From contig NZ_CP102931.1 of the NCBI RefSeq assembly GCF_024734665.1, forward strand, positions 6,707,501 to 6,771,500: 64,000 nt of DNA, in the 5' to 3' direction. Made by a program: the position numbers and the translations under genes. The stretch comes from Variovorax paradoxus. GTDB lineage: Bacteria; Pseudomonadota; Gammaproteobacteria; Burkholderiales; Burkholderiaceae_C. The notes beneath the pieces are model-generated. The model searched no databases. It was given only the letters and a program-made list of their open reading frames with translations, and was not told where the DNA came from. Positions 52,284 through 61,809 of this stretch are shown piece by piece. Every line of letters begins with the position of its first letter. The stretch's first letter is position 1.

Positions 52284-52994
52284 ATGACAAGAAAGCCTTC
52301 CCGCATCGACGCGCTCGACTGGCCCCGCATCGAAGCCGACCTCGCCACCCGCGGCTGCGCCGTCACCGGTCAGCTGTTCACCCCCGAGGAATGCGCTGCG
52401 CTCACGGCCATGTACGACGAAGCCCACCGCTTTCGCAGCCGCGTGGTGATGCAGCGCCACGGCTTCGGGCAAGGCGAGTACCAGTACTTCGCCAATCCGC
52501 TGCCGCCCAGGCTCGCTGCATGCCGCAGCGCGCTGTACGAACGCCTCGCGCCGCTGGCCAACGCATGGGCCACGGCAATGGGCCAGCCGGCCGACTACCC
52601 GCCGGACCACGCCGCGTATCTCGCGCGCTGCCACGCGGCGGGCCAGTTGCGCCCCACCCCGCTGCTGTTGCGCTACGACGAGGGCGACTACAACTGCCTG
52701 CACCAGGATCTGTACGGCGACCTGCAATTCCCGCTGCAGCTCACGGTGCTGCTGAGCAAGCCGGGCGAAGACTTCACCGGCGGCGAGTTCGTGCTGACCG
52801 AGCAGCGCCCGCGCATGCAGTCGCGCGCCGAGGTGGCGCCGCTCGCGCAGGGCGAGGCGGTGATCTTCGCGGTCAACCAGCGGCCGGTGGCCGGCACGCG
52901 CGGCAGCTACCGCGTGACGATGCGCCACGGCGTGAGCCGCGTGCGTTCGGGGCGGCGGCATACGCTGGGCATCATCTTTCACGACGCGCGCTGA
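52284..52994 (+). CDS. 2OG-Fe(II) oxygenase-family protein
   Basis: 236 aa. The jelly-roll iron site is H-x-D (CLHQDLYGDL) with a distal His in TMRHGVSRV; GSYR nearby supplies the Arg that would bind 2-oxoglutarate. LTVLLSKPGEDFTGGEFVL is characteristic of prolyl-4-hydroxylase-like members. Likely a hydroxylase of protein, lipid or nucleotide; the substrate is unknown. Start chosen at MTRKPSRI; nine residues could be added upstream. Confidence 0.88.
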   Translation: MTRKPSRIDALDWPRIEADLATRGCAVTGQLFTPEECAALTAMYDEAHRFRSRVVMQRHGFGQGEYQYFANPLPPRLAACRSALYERLAPLANAWATAMGQPADYPPDHAAYLARCHAAGQLRPTPLLLRYDEGDYNCLHQDLYGDLQFPLQLTVLLSKPGEDFTGGEFVLTEQRPRMQSRAEVAPLAQGEAVIFAVNQRPVAGTRGSYRVTMRHGVSRVRSGRRHTLGIIFHDAR

Positions 52995-53212
52995 CAGGCC
53001 GCTTCCACGCGCTTCAACGACTCCGGTCTAGACAGGCCTGAGCCACTGCGGCGCTGTTCAGTACCTCACAGACAGCCGAAGTCGAGCGAAAATCACGCCC
53101 GCCTCCGGCGCCACCAGGATCCCCGACACCAACGATCGGGGCCGTGGCTCACCGAAGGCCGGCCCGCGGCTTCGCTGCAGCGGGTGCGTTCGATTGGTCG
53201 TCAGGGAGCTGC

Positions 53213-55150
53213 ATGAACAACAAGAACTCTTCCGGTAATCCGGAAGCGGCTGGAAAGCCGTCGGTCGAAAAATCTGTCACACAACCGGCACCGGCCGGGC
53301 GCTCGCGCCGCTTCCGGGTAGACGTGGGCACCATCGTCAGCGTCGTGGCGCTGGCCCAGTCGCTGCTGCTGGTGTCGCTCGGCTACTGGGGCTCGCAGCG
53401 GCTGGTGTCGCGCATCGGCGTGTCCGCGCACAAAGCCAACCATGACCGCACCGAAGACAAGGTGCTGGCCTTTCTTCAGAAAGCCGAGTCGGTCATCAAC
53501 GCGGCGGGCACCGCCCCCAGCCTGCAGCCCGCGGGCGAGCACTCCGACAGAACGGCGGAGCTGCTCTGGACGCTGCTGCAGCAGTCGCCCGAGCTCGACA
53601 GCATCTACGTCAGCAACGAGAAGGGCCAGATGCTGATGGCGCTGCGCTACCCGGTGCCGGCCATGCGCCACATCGAGCGTGGCGCAGGCTTCACCACCGA
53701 GACCTGGCAGTACAAGCTGCCGCTGGATGCCGAAGCCGACGTGCAGCAGCGCTATGCCACGCAGCGCCTTGAGTCGTTCCGCAGCAACTACAACCCGACG
53801 CAGCGCAGCTGGTACGTGCAGGCATGCAAGGCACAGGGGCCCATCTGGACGCAGCCGTACGTATTCGCCGCCGCGCAGGAGCTTGGCGTGACCTACGCGC
53901 TGCCCAGCAAGCGCCGCTACGCGGACAGCAGCGCGCAGGCGCTGGTGGTGGCGGGCGATGTCTCGCTCGGGCGGCTGTCGGAGTTCGTGCGCCAGTTCAG
54001 CAGCGACGGCTACGGCGACAGCGCGCTGCTGAGCGCCGACTTCCGCGTGCTCGCGCGCAGCGACATGCCGGGCGTGCTGCACGAGCTGCAGCCGCCCAGC
54101 GGTGTGCTCGGCGCATTGCACGCGCACATGGTGGCCGACGGCACGGCGGGCGGGGGCACCGACACCGAGTTCTCCTTCACCCACGAAGGCCGCCGCTATC
54201 TGGTGCAGGCCTCGCGCATCCCCAGCACCGGCTGGCAGCTGGTGAGCTGGGTGCCCGAAGACATGCTGCTGGGCGACCTGCACCGCGCGGTGCTGTGGGG
54301 CCTGGCGCTGGCGCTGGTCTTCCTCGCGATGGCGCTGTTCATGTCGCTGAAGCTGTCGAAGCTGGTGACAGCGCCGGTGGAGAACCTCTCGCACATCGCG
54401 CGCCGCATCGGCCTGCTGGAGCTGGACAACCTGCCGCGCGAACCGAGCCGCGTGCTCGAGATCCAACACCTGGACCAGGCCCTGGACGACTCGGCGCGCA
54501 GCCTGAAGGCCTTCAGCAAGTTCGTGCCGGTGGACGTGATCAACCAGCTGATCGCTGAGGGCCATACGCTCGCACCCAGCGGCTCACCGCGGCGCGTGAC
54601 GGTGATGTTCACCGACGTGGAGGGCTTCACCTCGATCTCGGAGTCGCTCGACACCGACGTGCTGGTGGTCATGCTGACCGAGTACTTCAACCTGGCGACG
54701 GGCGTGTTCGCGCGGCACGGCGGCGTGGTCGACAAGTTCATCGGCGACGGCATCATGGTGCTGTGGGGCGCGCCCTCCGACCTGAAGGACGCGGAATACA
54801 AGGCCTGCCTGGCCGCGCTGGAGCTGCACGTGGAAATGGACGATCTCAACCGCAAGTGGGCGGCACAGGGCCTGCCCGAGTTCCGCACGCGCGTGGGCAT
54901 CCACACAGGCACGGTGATCGCGGGGGTGCTGGGCTCGAACGACCGGCTGTCGTACACGGCGTTCGGCGACGTGATCAACGTGGCGAGCCGCATCGAGGGC
55001 TTCAACAAGCAGCTCGGCACGCAGACGCTGATGTCGGAAACCACCTTCGCCGGGCTCGGCGGCCGGCTTCACACGCGGCGCATCGAGGAGCAGGCGGAAC
55101 TGCGCGGCCGGCAGACGCGCATGGTGCTCTACGAGCTGATGACTTCCTAG
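53213..55150 (+). CDS. Membrane Cache-domain adenylate/guanylate cyclase (class III)
   Basis: 645 aa, start behind CAGGGA. Layout: cytoplasmic tail, TM1 (~39-58), periplasmic double-Cache sensor (~60-350, including NPTQRSWYVQACK), TM2 (~358-380), HAMP-like linker (to ~435), cyclase domain (~455-645). Metal Asp468 (FTDVEG) and Asp512 (FIGDGIM) are present. Substrate Lys in VDKFIGD, Thr in SYTAFGD and transition-state Asn/Arg in NVASRIEG predict an active adenylate cyclase. A ligand in the periplasm probably tunes cAMP output. 3' end overlaps the convergent lipoprotein gene by 4 bases. Confidence 0.92.
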   Translation: MNNKNSSGNPEAAGKPSVEKSVTQPAPAGRSRRFRVDVGTIVSVVALAQSLLLVSLGYWGSQRLVSRIGVSAHKANHDRTEDKVLAFLQKAESVINAAGTAPSLQPAGEHSDRTAELLWTLLQQSPELDSIYVSNEKGQMLMALRYPVPAMRHIERGAGFTTETWQYKLPLDAEADVQQRYATQRLESFRSNYNPTQRSWYVQACKAQGPIWTQPYVFAAAQELGVTYALPSKRRYADSSAQALVVAGDVSLGRLSEFVRQFSSDGYGDSALLSADFRVLARSDMPGVLHELQPPSGVLGALHAHMVADGTAGGGTDTEFSFTHEGRRYLVQASRIPSTGWQLVSWVPEDMLLGDLHRAVLWGLALALVFLAMALFMSLKLSKLVTAPVENLSHIARRIGLLELDNLPREPSRVLEIQHLDQALDDSARSLKAFSKFVPVDVINQLIAEGHTLAPSGSPRRVTVMFTDVEGFTSISESLDTDVLVVMLTEYFNLATGVFARHGGVVDKFIGDGIMVLWGAPSDLKDAEYKACLAALELHVEMDDLNRKWAAQGLPEFRTRVGIHTGTVIAGVLGSNDRLSYTAFGDVINVASRIEGFNKQLGTQTLMSETTFAGLGGRLHTRRIEEQAELRGRQTRMVLYELMTS

Positions 55151-55590
55151 CGCGGAGCCTGGGCGACGCGCACCAGCACCAGGTCAGCGGTGGCACCGCC
55201 GCCTTGCGTGAGCACGGAATACTGCGTGTCGTTGATGAACAGCAGCTGCTCGCCTCGCGAGATACGCGCCGACACGGCGTAGCGCATGCGCGGGTCGATG
55301 CGCGCGGCATCCACCTTCAGCTCGTAGGCGAAGGGCACCTGCTTGCCGTTGGCCTTGATGCGCTGCTCGGCGAGCACGGTCGAAGGCGCGTCCATGCGCG
55401 ATACGTCGAGCAGCTGCACCACGACTTCGGCCGCTGGGTCGAGCGCGATGCGTTCGCGGTAGGTGACGGTGCCGCTCACGCGAAGCTGCGTGCCTCCGCC
55501 TGCAGCTGGCGAAGAAGGCACGGCACAGGCGCTCAGCAAAGAGGCGCCGGCGATGGCCGAGAACATGAGGAGGCTGGTGCGTCTTTTCAT
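55147..55590 (-). CDS. YbaY-family lipoprotein
   Basis: 147 aa. Lipoprotein signal with lipobox LLSAC (Cys22). The body (VSGTVTYRERIALDPAAEVV, VQLLDVSR, FAYELKVDAARIDPRMRYAV) matches the YbaY/type III secretion-pilotin-like fold. An outer-membrane role is expected; the precise function is unknown. It starts 8 bases after the acetoacetyl-CoA synthetase stop, on the same strand. Confidence 0.85.
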   Translation of the reverse strand: MKRRTSLLMFSAIAGASLLSACAVPSSPAAGGGTQLRVSGTVTYRERIALDPAAEVVVQLLDVSRMDAPSTVLAEQRIKANGKQVPFAYELKVDAARIDPRMRYAVSARISRGEQLLFINDTQYSVLTQGGGATADLVLVRVAQAPR

Positions 55591-55597
55591 GCGGTCA

Positions 55598-57592
55598 TTA
55601 TGCGGAGGCTCGCTCTGCGGCAAAGGCCACGTACCAGTCCAGGCTGCCCGGGTTTGCCATCGCCTCGCGGTTGACCACCTTCTCGATGGGCTGGCCCAGC
55701 AACAGCTTCTTGATCGGCAGCTCCTGCTTCTTGCCCGAGAGCGTGCGCGGTATCTCGGCCACCTGGAAGATGTCGTTGGGCACGAAGCGCGGTGACAGCG
55801 AGGTCTTGATGGCGTTGTTGAGCCGCATGCGCATGGCGTCGTCGAGCGACACGCCGGGGCGCAGCACCACGAACAGCGGCATGTAGCTGTCGCGGCCCAG
55901 GTATTCAAGGTCGACCACCATCGAGTCGAGCACCTCGGGCAGGCCCTCGACGGCGCTGTAGATCTCGCTGGTGCCCATGCGCAGGCCCTGGCGGTTGATG
56001 GTGGCGTCGCTGCGGCCGTAGATGATGCAGCCGCCGTCCTCGCCGATCCTGATCCAGTCACCGTGGCGCCACACGCCGGGATAGGTGTCGAAGTAGCTCG
56101 ACACGTAGCGCGCATTGCCTTCGTCGCCCCAGAAGTAGAGCGGCATCGACGGAATGGCCTTGGTGCACACCAGCTCGCCAACTTCGCCGATGACCGGCTG
56201 GCCCTGTTCGTTCCAAGCCTCGACGGCATGGCCCAGTTCGCGGCACTGCATCTGGCCCGGCACTTCGGGCAGGTCGCGGTTGCCACCGACGAAGGCCCCG
56301 CAGAAGTCAGTGCCGCCAGAGATGTTGCACCACCACACCTCCTTCGAACCCGCATCGAGGATCTGCCTGGAGCCCCAGCGCTGCACCTCTTCGGGCAGCG
56401 GCGAGCCGGTGCTGCCTAGCGCGCGCACGCGCGACAGGTCGCCGCATTCCTTCGCGACGAGGCCGGCCTTCATGCAGTTGGTGAAGTAGGCCGCGCCCGC
56501 GCCGAAGAAGGTGACCTTGTGCCGCGCCACGAAGCGCCACAGCACGCTCCAGTCGGGCTTCTCCTTGCTGCCCGCCGGGTTGCCGTCGTAGATGCAGATG
56601 GTGGCGCCGAAGGCCATGCCCGAAAGCTGCGAGTTCCACATGACCCAGCCGGTGGAGCTGTACCAGTGGTAGCGCTCGCCGAAGTTGTTGGCGCCGTAGC
56701 TCGCACCCACGTCGTTGTGCAGGCCGCAGGCGTGCATGGTGAGGATGATGCCGCCCTGCCCGTGCACGATGGGCTTGGGCAGCCCGGTGGTGCCGCTCGA
56801 ATAGACGATCCAGATCGGGTGATCGAAAGGCAGCCATTCGGGCTCGAAGGCTGCGACCTCGGCACCGTTGCGGTCGGTGGCCTGTGCCCAGTCGACGTCG
56901 TGCTGCACGGCGTTGGTGGCGTACGGTGACTTCACGAGCAGCAGCTTCTGCACGCTCGGCAACTGGCCGCGCAGTTCCTGCAGCACGGCGCTGCGGTCGA
57001 GCGGCTTGCCGCCGTAGTGCACGCCGTCGACGGCGATCAGCACCTTGGGCTCGATCTGGCGGAAGCGGTCGGCCACGGCGGCGGTGCCCATGTCGGGCGC
57101 GCACACGCTCCAGATCGCGCCGATGCTGGAGCACGCGAGAAAGGCCACCATGGTCTCGGGCACGTTGGGCATGTAGGCCGCAACGCGGTCGCCGCGCTGC
57201 ACGCCAAGAGACTTGAGCGTGAGCGCGACTGACGCGACCTGGCGGCGCATTTCGGGCCACGACATCTCGCGCACTTCACCGCGTTCGTTGTCGCTCACGA
57301 TGGCGGGCATGCCTGCGGCGTGGGCCACGTCGGCATGGCGCAGCACCTCGCGGGCGTAGTTGACCTGGGCGCCGGGGAACCAGCGCGCGCCGGGCATGCG
57401 CGATTCGGCGAGCACGGCTGTGTGCGGCGTGGGCGACTCGATGCGGGCGTAGTCCCAGATGCTCTGCCAGAAGGCGTCGAGCTCGGTGACGGACCAGCGC
57501 CACAGGGCGTCGTAGCTGTCGAACACGAGGCCGCGCGTATCGCGCAGCCAGTCTTGATAGAGGCGGATCTGGGGGATGTTGGGAGCGGGCAT
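55598..57592 (-). CDS. Acetoacetyl-CoA synthetase
   Basis: 664 aa. Adenylate-forming motifs: IVYSSGTTGLPKPIVHG, YHWYSSTGWVMWN, GRSDATINRQGLRMGTSEIY, and the C-terminal catalytic Lys in RTLSGKKQELPIKKLL. Length and GWVMWN/SGGTDFCGAFVG blocks are those of acetoacetate-CoA ligase (AacS). It activates acetoacetate with ATP for ketone-body or leucine-type catabolism. Divergent from a TetR gene. Confidence 0.92.
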   Translation of the reverse strand: MPAPNIPQIRLYQDWLRDTRGLVFDSYDALWRWSVTELDAFWQSIWDYARIESPTPHTAVLAESRMPGARWFPGAQVNYAREVLRHADVAHAAGMPAIVSDNERGEVREMSWPEMRRQVASVALTLKSLGVQRGDRVAAYMPNVPETMVAFLACSSIGAIWSVCAPDMGTAAVADRFRQIEPKVLIAVDGVHYGGKPLDRSAVLQELRGQLPSVQKLLLVKSPYATNAVQHDVDWAQATDRNGAEVAAFEPEWLPFDHPIWIVYSSGTTGLPKPIVHGQGGIILTMHACGLHNDVGASYGANNFGERYHWYSSTGWVMWNSQLSGMAFGATICIYDGNPAGSKEKPDWSVLWRFVARHKVTFFGAGAAYFTNCMKAGLVAKECGDLSRVRALGSTGSPLPEEVQRWGSRQILDAGSKEVWWCNISGGTDFCGAFVGGNRDLPEVPGQMQCRELGHAVEAWNEQGQPVIGEVGELVCTKAIPSMPLYFWGDEGNARYVSSYFDTYPGVWRHGDWIRIGEDGGCIIYGRSDATINRQGLRMGTSEIYSAVEGLPEVLDSMVVDLEYLGRDSYMPLFVVLRPGVSLDDAMRMRLNNAIKTSLSPRFVPNDIFQVAEIPRTLSGKKQELPIKKLLLGQPIEKVVNREAMANPGSLDWYVAFAAERASA

Positions 57593-57645
57593 GGCACGAG
57601 CGTAGCGCTGCGAACGACCGTGCTCAATCGGGGTTGACCTCAGGG

Positions 57646-57684
57646 TTTGTACGCGTGTTCAATGTTTTTGTACAAGCGTTCAAT
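57646..57684. promoter_or_regulatory. Two tandem TetR-type half-dyad sites, 21-bp period
   Basis: TTTGTACGCGTGTTCAAT (57646-57663) and TTTGTACAAGCGTTCAAT (57667-57684) share the pattern TGTAC-N4-GTTCA, an imperfect inverted repeat. The 21-base period places both on one face of the helix. They lie directly before the TetR start and 54 bases or more from the divergent synthetase start. Confidence 0.6.
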
Positions 57685-57692
57685 ATGCTCCC

Positions 57693-58421
57693 ATGAGCAC
57701 CCGCACACCTGCCGCAAGGCGCAGCACCTCGCGCGCTGCGACGCCGCCTCCCGCCGCAGTCGCCATCGCGACTGCGCGGCCCGACCGCAAGCAGGCGATC
57801 CTGCTGGCGGCCGAGAAGCTTTTTGCGCAGCACGGCTACCACGTGGTGACGATCCGCCAGATTGCCGAGGAGGCGGGCGTGCCGCTGGCGCTGGTGGGCT
57901 ACTACTACGGCCAGAAGCACGAGCTGTTCCACGCGATCTTCGAGCACTGGGGCCACTCCATCGAGGCGCGGCTCGCGGGGCTGGCCGCGGTGAACATCGA
58001 CCCCGACGACACGCGCACGCTGCCGCGCATCATCGAAGCCTTCACTGCGCCCGTGCTGGCGCTGCGCGCAAGTTCAGAGGGCGAGTACTACGCACTGCTG
58101 GTGGCGCGCGAGCTGTACCACGCCACCGAGGAAGCCGACCGCGTGCTGCGCGCCTACTTCGACCCATTGGCCGAGGCGTACATCGATGCGTTGCATGTCG
58201 CGCTGCCGCATGCCACACGCAGCCAGGCGGCCTGGGGCTATCAGTTCGCACTGGGCTCGCTGCTGCACCACCTGAACGACAGCCGCATCGAACGGCTCTC
58301 GCGCGGCGAGAACACGCGCGCCGACCCGGCCGTGGCGCCGATGCTGGTGAGCTTCATCGTCGGCGGCCTGCGCGCCGCGCTGCCACGCCCAAGAACCACC
58401 CCCAGGAGACAAAAGACATGA
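57693..58421 (+). CDS. TetR-family regulator of the downstream ABC operon (inferred)
   Basis: 242 aa. After a ~28-residue Ala/Arg/Thr-rich N-terminal tail, the HTH is ILLAAEKLFAQHGYHVVTIR then AEEAGVPLALVGYYYGQKHEL. C-terminal domain resembles the CecR/YbiH type. It is the first gene of the run that goes on with the ABC importer; its stop overlaps the binding-protein start. Two tandem sites just upstream suggest autoregulation. Confidence 0.9.
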   Translation: MSTRTPAARRSTSRAATPPPAAVAIATARPDRKQAILLAAEKLFAQHGYHVVTIRQIAEEAGVPLALVGYYYGQKHELFHAIFEHWGHSIEARLAGLAAVNIDPDDTRTLPRIIEAFTAPVLALRASSEGEYYALLVARELYHATEEADRVLRAYFDPLAEAYIDALHVALPHATRSQAAWGYQFALGSLLHHLNDSRIERLSRGENTRADPAVAPMLVSFIVGGLRAALPRPRTTPRRQKT

Positions 58422-59362
58422 TGAAACGACGCACCCTGCTGTCGGCGCTTGCCGCGGTGTCGGCCACTGCCGCGCTGCCTTCGCGTGCCCAGTCGAGCAC
58501 GAAGGTCGTGTTCGGCTACACGGCCGTGACCGACTTCGCCTCGGTGTTCGTGGCGGCCGAAGAGGGCTACTTCAAGAAGCGCAGCCTCGATGTCGAGCTC
58601 AAGTTCATCCCGCTGAACTCGACGATCCCGGCGGCGCTGCAGTCCGACTCGCTGCAGATCGGCGGGCCCACGCCCTCGGTATTCCTGCAGGCGGTGGACG
58701 GCGGACTCGACCTGGTGCTGGTGGCCGGCGGAGGCCTCACCTCGAAGACCATCACCGGCTTCGGCCTGGTGGCGCGCGCGGGCTCGGGCATCAAGGGTCC
58801 GCAAGACTGCATTGGCAAGAAGATCGGCGTGCCGGGCCTGCGCGCCTTCCTGCACGTGACCTTCCGCGCATGGCTGAAGGACAGCGGCGTGGACTACCGC
58901 AAGGTCAACTTCGTCGAGGCCGCCTTCCCGCAGCATGCCGACCTGCTGCGCGGCGGCTCGGTCGATGCGGTGGTGTCGGCCGACCCGTTCATGAGTCGCA
59001 TCACCGAGAGCGGCGCTGGCTACGTCGCTTCGTACTACTCGACCTTCCTGCCCGAGAACAACCAGACCATCGTGCACGCGGCCAAGCGCGAGTGGGTGGC
59101 GAAGAATCCCGCGGCGGCGCGCGCATTTCGCGAAGCGCTGGTCGAGTCAGGTGCATTCATGCAGCAGCCGAAGAACGATGCCAAGGTGCGCGCGGCCATC
59201 GGCAAGTACATCAAGCTGCCACCCGAAGTGCTGGCCAAAGTGCAGATCTCGCCGCCCGGCCCCGTGGTGACGGAAAAGCAGCTCGCCTACTGGACCGGGC
59301 TGATGAAGGAGCAGGACATGCTCAAGACGAGCATCGACGTGGCGAAGCTGGTGGCGAAGTGA
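58418..59362 (+). CDS. ABC substrate-binding protein, NMT1/THI5-like
   Basis: 314 aa. Start ATG-ATG overlaps the TetR stop; CAGGAGAC is 10 bases upstream. Signal peptide MMKRRTLLSALAAVSATAALPSRAQ (split here: MMKRRTLLSALAAV, then SATAALPSRAQ) has a KRR n-region. Mature sequence: VVFGYTAVTDFASVFVAAEE, then TIPAALQSDSLQIGGPTPS. It binds a small ligand for the importer encoded next; neighbours suggest an aromatic or tryptophan/tyrosine-derived compound. Confidence 0.9.
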   Translation: MMKRRTLLSALAAVSATAALPSRAQSSTKVVFGYTAVTDFASVFVAAEEGYFKKRSLDVELKFIPLNSTIPAALQSDSLQIGGPTPSVFLQAVDGGLDLVLVAGGGLTSKTITGFGLVARAGSGIKGPQDCIGKKIGVPGLRAFLHVTFRAWLKDSGVDYRKVNFVEAAFPQHADLLRGGSVDAVVSADPFMSRITESGAGYVASYYSTFLPENNQTIVHAAKREWVAKNPAAARAFREALVESGAFMQQPKNDAKVRAAIGKYIKLPPEVLAKVQISPPGPVVTEKQLAYWTGLMKEQDMLKTSIDVAKLVAK

Positions 59363-60216
59363 TCACAGCACCTGCCCCCGTCACCGCACGCGCCGCGCTG
59401 TCGGCGAGCGCCTTTCATTCGCCGGCCAGCCCCACGATGCAAGCCACCCCTTTCCTGCGCTTCGATGGCGTGACCATCCGCCTCGGCGGGCGCGAGATTC
59501 TGTCGCCCACCTCGTTCGACGTGGCGCGCGGCGAGTTCGTCTGCATCGTCGGCCCGAGCGGCTGCGGCAAGACCACGCTGCTGCGCGCGGCCAGCGGGCT
59601 CGTCACGGCGAGCGCGGGCGAAGTGCGGCGCAACGGCGTGAAGATGACCGAGCCTTCGCGCGAGGTCGCCTTCGTGTTCCAGGACTACGGCCGCGCGCTG
59701 CTGCCCTGGCGCACGGTGGAAGGCAATGTGAGCCTTGCACTCGAAGCAGCCGGCGTGCCGGCAGCCGAACGCGCGCCGCGCATCGCCGACGTGCTCGACA
59801 AGGTCGGCCTCGCGAAACATGCGCAGAAGTTTCCGGTGCAGCTGTCGGGCGGCATGCAGCAGCGCGCGCAGATTGCACGCTGCCTCGCGCAGAAGCCCGA
59901 GCTGATGATGATGGACGAGCCCTTCGGCGCGCTCGACGCACTCACGCGGCAGAGCCTGCAGGACGAGCTCGCGCGGCTGGTGCGCGACGACGGGCTCACG
60001 GTGCTGTTCGTCACGCACGACCTGGAAGAGGCCATCTATCTCGGCGACCGCGTGATCGCGCTGCAGGCCAACCCCGGACCGGGGCGGCCGAGCCTCGCGC
60101 GGATGATTGACGTGAAGATCCCGCGGCCGCGCGACCAGCTCACGACGAAGGAGCATCCGGAATACCTGCAGTTGCGGCGTGAACTGTTCGCCTTCATCGA
60201 GCAGGGCCATGACTGA
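59359..60216 (+). CDS. ABC transporter ATPase, nitrate/sulfonate/taurine type
   Basis: 285 aa from the GTG that overlaps the preceding stop (GTGA); an ATG at 59437 would give a 259-residue protein without the Ala/Pro-rich extension. Walker A GPSGCGKT, Q-loop FVFQDYGRALLPWRTV, signature LSGGMQQRAQIARCL, Walker B LMMMDEPFGALD and switch His in FVTHDLEEA are all intact. Confidence 0.9.
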   Translation: MITAPAPVTARAALSASAFHSPASPTMQATPFLRFDGVTIRLGGREILSPTSFDVARGEFVCIVGPSGCGKTTLLRAASGLVTASAGEVRRNGVKMTEPSREVAFVFQDYGRALLPWRTVEGNVSLALEAAGVPAAERAPRIADVLDKVGLAKHAQKFPVQLSGGMQQRAQIARCLAQKPELMMMDEPFGALDALTRQSLQDELARLVRDDGLTVLFVTHDLEEAIYLGDRVIALQANPGPGRPSLARMIDVKIPRPRDQLTTKEHPEYLQLRRELFAFIEQGHD

Positions 60217-60979
60217 AAACCGCCTCTTCCGCTGGCTGCGGCCGTGGGTGTTTCCGGTGGTGCTCGTCGGTGCGTTCGAGTGGTACGCACGACGTGCAGC
60301 GGCCTTGGGCAGCGATGCGCTCGCGCCGCCGAGTGCGGCGGCCAAGGCTTTCGTCGGCGCGGCCATGGACGGCTCGCTCTGGCAGGCCACCGGCTTCACG
60401 CTCGGCACCGCGGCACTCGGGCTGCTGTTGGGCGCGGTGCTCGGCATCGCATTGGGCCTGGTGCTCGGCCTCTCGCGCCGCGCGGCGCAGCTGGGCTCCG
60501 TCTCCATCGAGGTGCTGCGCCCGGTGCCTTCGGTCGCGCTGATCCCGCTCGCCATGCTGACCTTCGGCTTCGGTGTGCGCATGGAGCTGGCCATCGTCGC
60601 CTTCGCCACCTTCTGGCCGCTGCTGGTGCTGGTGCAATCCGCGGTGCAGCAGATCGAGCCGCGGCTGCTCGAAGTCAGCCGCGTGCTGGGCCTGTCGGCG
60701 CGCGAACGTGCCTTCAAGATCGTGCTGCCGGCCATCGTACCGCGCCTCTTCGTCGCGCTGCGGCTGGGCGTGGCGGTGGCGCTGGTGGTGGCCGTGACGG
60801 TGGAGATCGCTGCCAACCCGAACGGCATGGGCTACGCGATGATGATCGCGCAGCAGAGCTTCGACCCCGCGTTGATGCTCGCCTGGCTGGGGTGGATCGG
60901 CGTTGTGGGCTTTGCGGTCAACGCAGGCATGCTGTTGTTGCAGCGTGTGGTGGCGCGAGGCATGGGGGTGCCGTCATGA
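60209..60979 (+). CDS. ABC transporter permease, first of two
   Basis: 256 aa, start at 60209 inside the ATPase gene (8-base overlap). Six membrane helices and an EAA loop (PRLLEVSRVLGLSARERAFK). BPD_transp_1 fold of SsuC/TauC type. It differs in sequence from the next permease, so the channel is probably a heterodimer. Confidence 0.9.
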   Translation: MTENRLFRWLRPWVFPVVLVGAFEWYARRAAALGSDALAPPSAAAKAFVGAAMDGSLWQATGFTLGTAALGLLLGAVLGIALGLVLGLSRRAAQLGSVSIEVLRPVPSVALIPLAMLTFGFGVRMELAIVAFATFWPLLVLVQSAVQQIEPRLLEVSRVLGLSARERAFKIVLPAIVPRLFVALRLGVAVALVVAVTVEIAANPNGMGYAMMIAQQSFDPALMLAWLGWIGVVGFAVNAGMLLLQRVVARGMGVPS

Positions 60980-61767
60980 ACGGCAGCAACAACGATCGCA
61001 CCAGTCTGAACTGGCTCGGCTCGCTGGGCGTGCTGCTGGCGCTCATCGCGCTGTGGTGGGTCGCGAGCAACGCGGGCTGGGTCAGCCGCGTGTTCCTGCC
61101 GACGCCGCAGGCTACCTTCTCCAGCCTGCTCGAAGGGCTGAATCTTTCGGGGAGTGGCGGCAACGGCGAACTGCTCGGCTTCACGCAGGCCACGGTGGGC
61201 CGCATGATCGAAGGCTGGCTGCTTGCTTCGCTCTTCGGCGTGCTGCTGGGCGCGGCCATTGGCGTGTCGCCATCGGTGCGCGCGTGGGTGCAGCCGACGC
61301 TCGAATTCATTCGCCCCCTGCCCGCATCGGCGCTGCTGCCGCTGGCCATTTCGATCTTCGGGCTGAACCCCGGCATGGTGCTCTTCGTGGTCGCCTTCGG
61401 CGCGATGTGGCCGGTGCTGCTGGCCACGGTGCACGGCTTCGCGGCGGTAGAGCCGCGCCTGGCGGAAGTGGCGCGTTGCCTGCAGATGTCGCGTGCCGCG
61501 TACATCTGGAAGATGGGCCTACCCAATGCGATGCCCGACATCCTGGCCGGCATGCGACTCGCGCTGACCATTGCGCTGATCGTCGCGGTGGTGGGCGAAA
61601 TGATCGCCTCGCAAAGCGGCCTGGGCCAGGCCATTCTGTTGGCGGCACGCGCCTTCCGCGCCAGCGACCTGTTCGCGGGCATCGTGCTGCTCGGGCTCAT
61701 CGGCTTCGTGAGCAACGCGCTGCTGGCCTTTGCCGAAAAGCGCCTGTTGCGCTGGCAGCAACCCTGA
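60976..61767 (+). CDS. ABC transporter permease, second of two
   Basis: 263 aa, six helices, EAA loop PRLAEVARCLQMSRAAYIWK. Start overlaps the upstream permease stop as ATGA. RPLPASALLPLAISIFGLNP corresponds to RPVPSVALIPLAMLTFGFGV in the partner, which shows common descent with divergence. Last transporter gene; the cyclase-family gene follows after 42 bases. Confidence 0.9.
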   Translation: MNGSNNDRTSLNWLGSLGVLLALIALWWVASNAGWVSRVFLPTPQATFSSLLEGLNLSGSGGNGELLGFTQATVGRMIEGWLLASLFGVLLGAAIGVSPSVRAWVQPTLEFIRPLPASALLPLAISIFGLNPGMVLFVVAFGAMWPVLLATVHGFAAVEPRLAEVARCLQMSRAAYIWKMGLPNAMPDILAGMRLALTIALIVAVVGEMIASQSGLGQAILLAARAFRASDLFAGIVLLGLIGFVSNALLAFAEKRLLRWQQP

Positions 61768-61809
61768 TTCCTTCTTCTTCCAACACCAACACCCCCACAA
61801 GGAGTTCCC

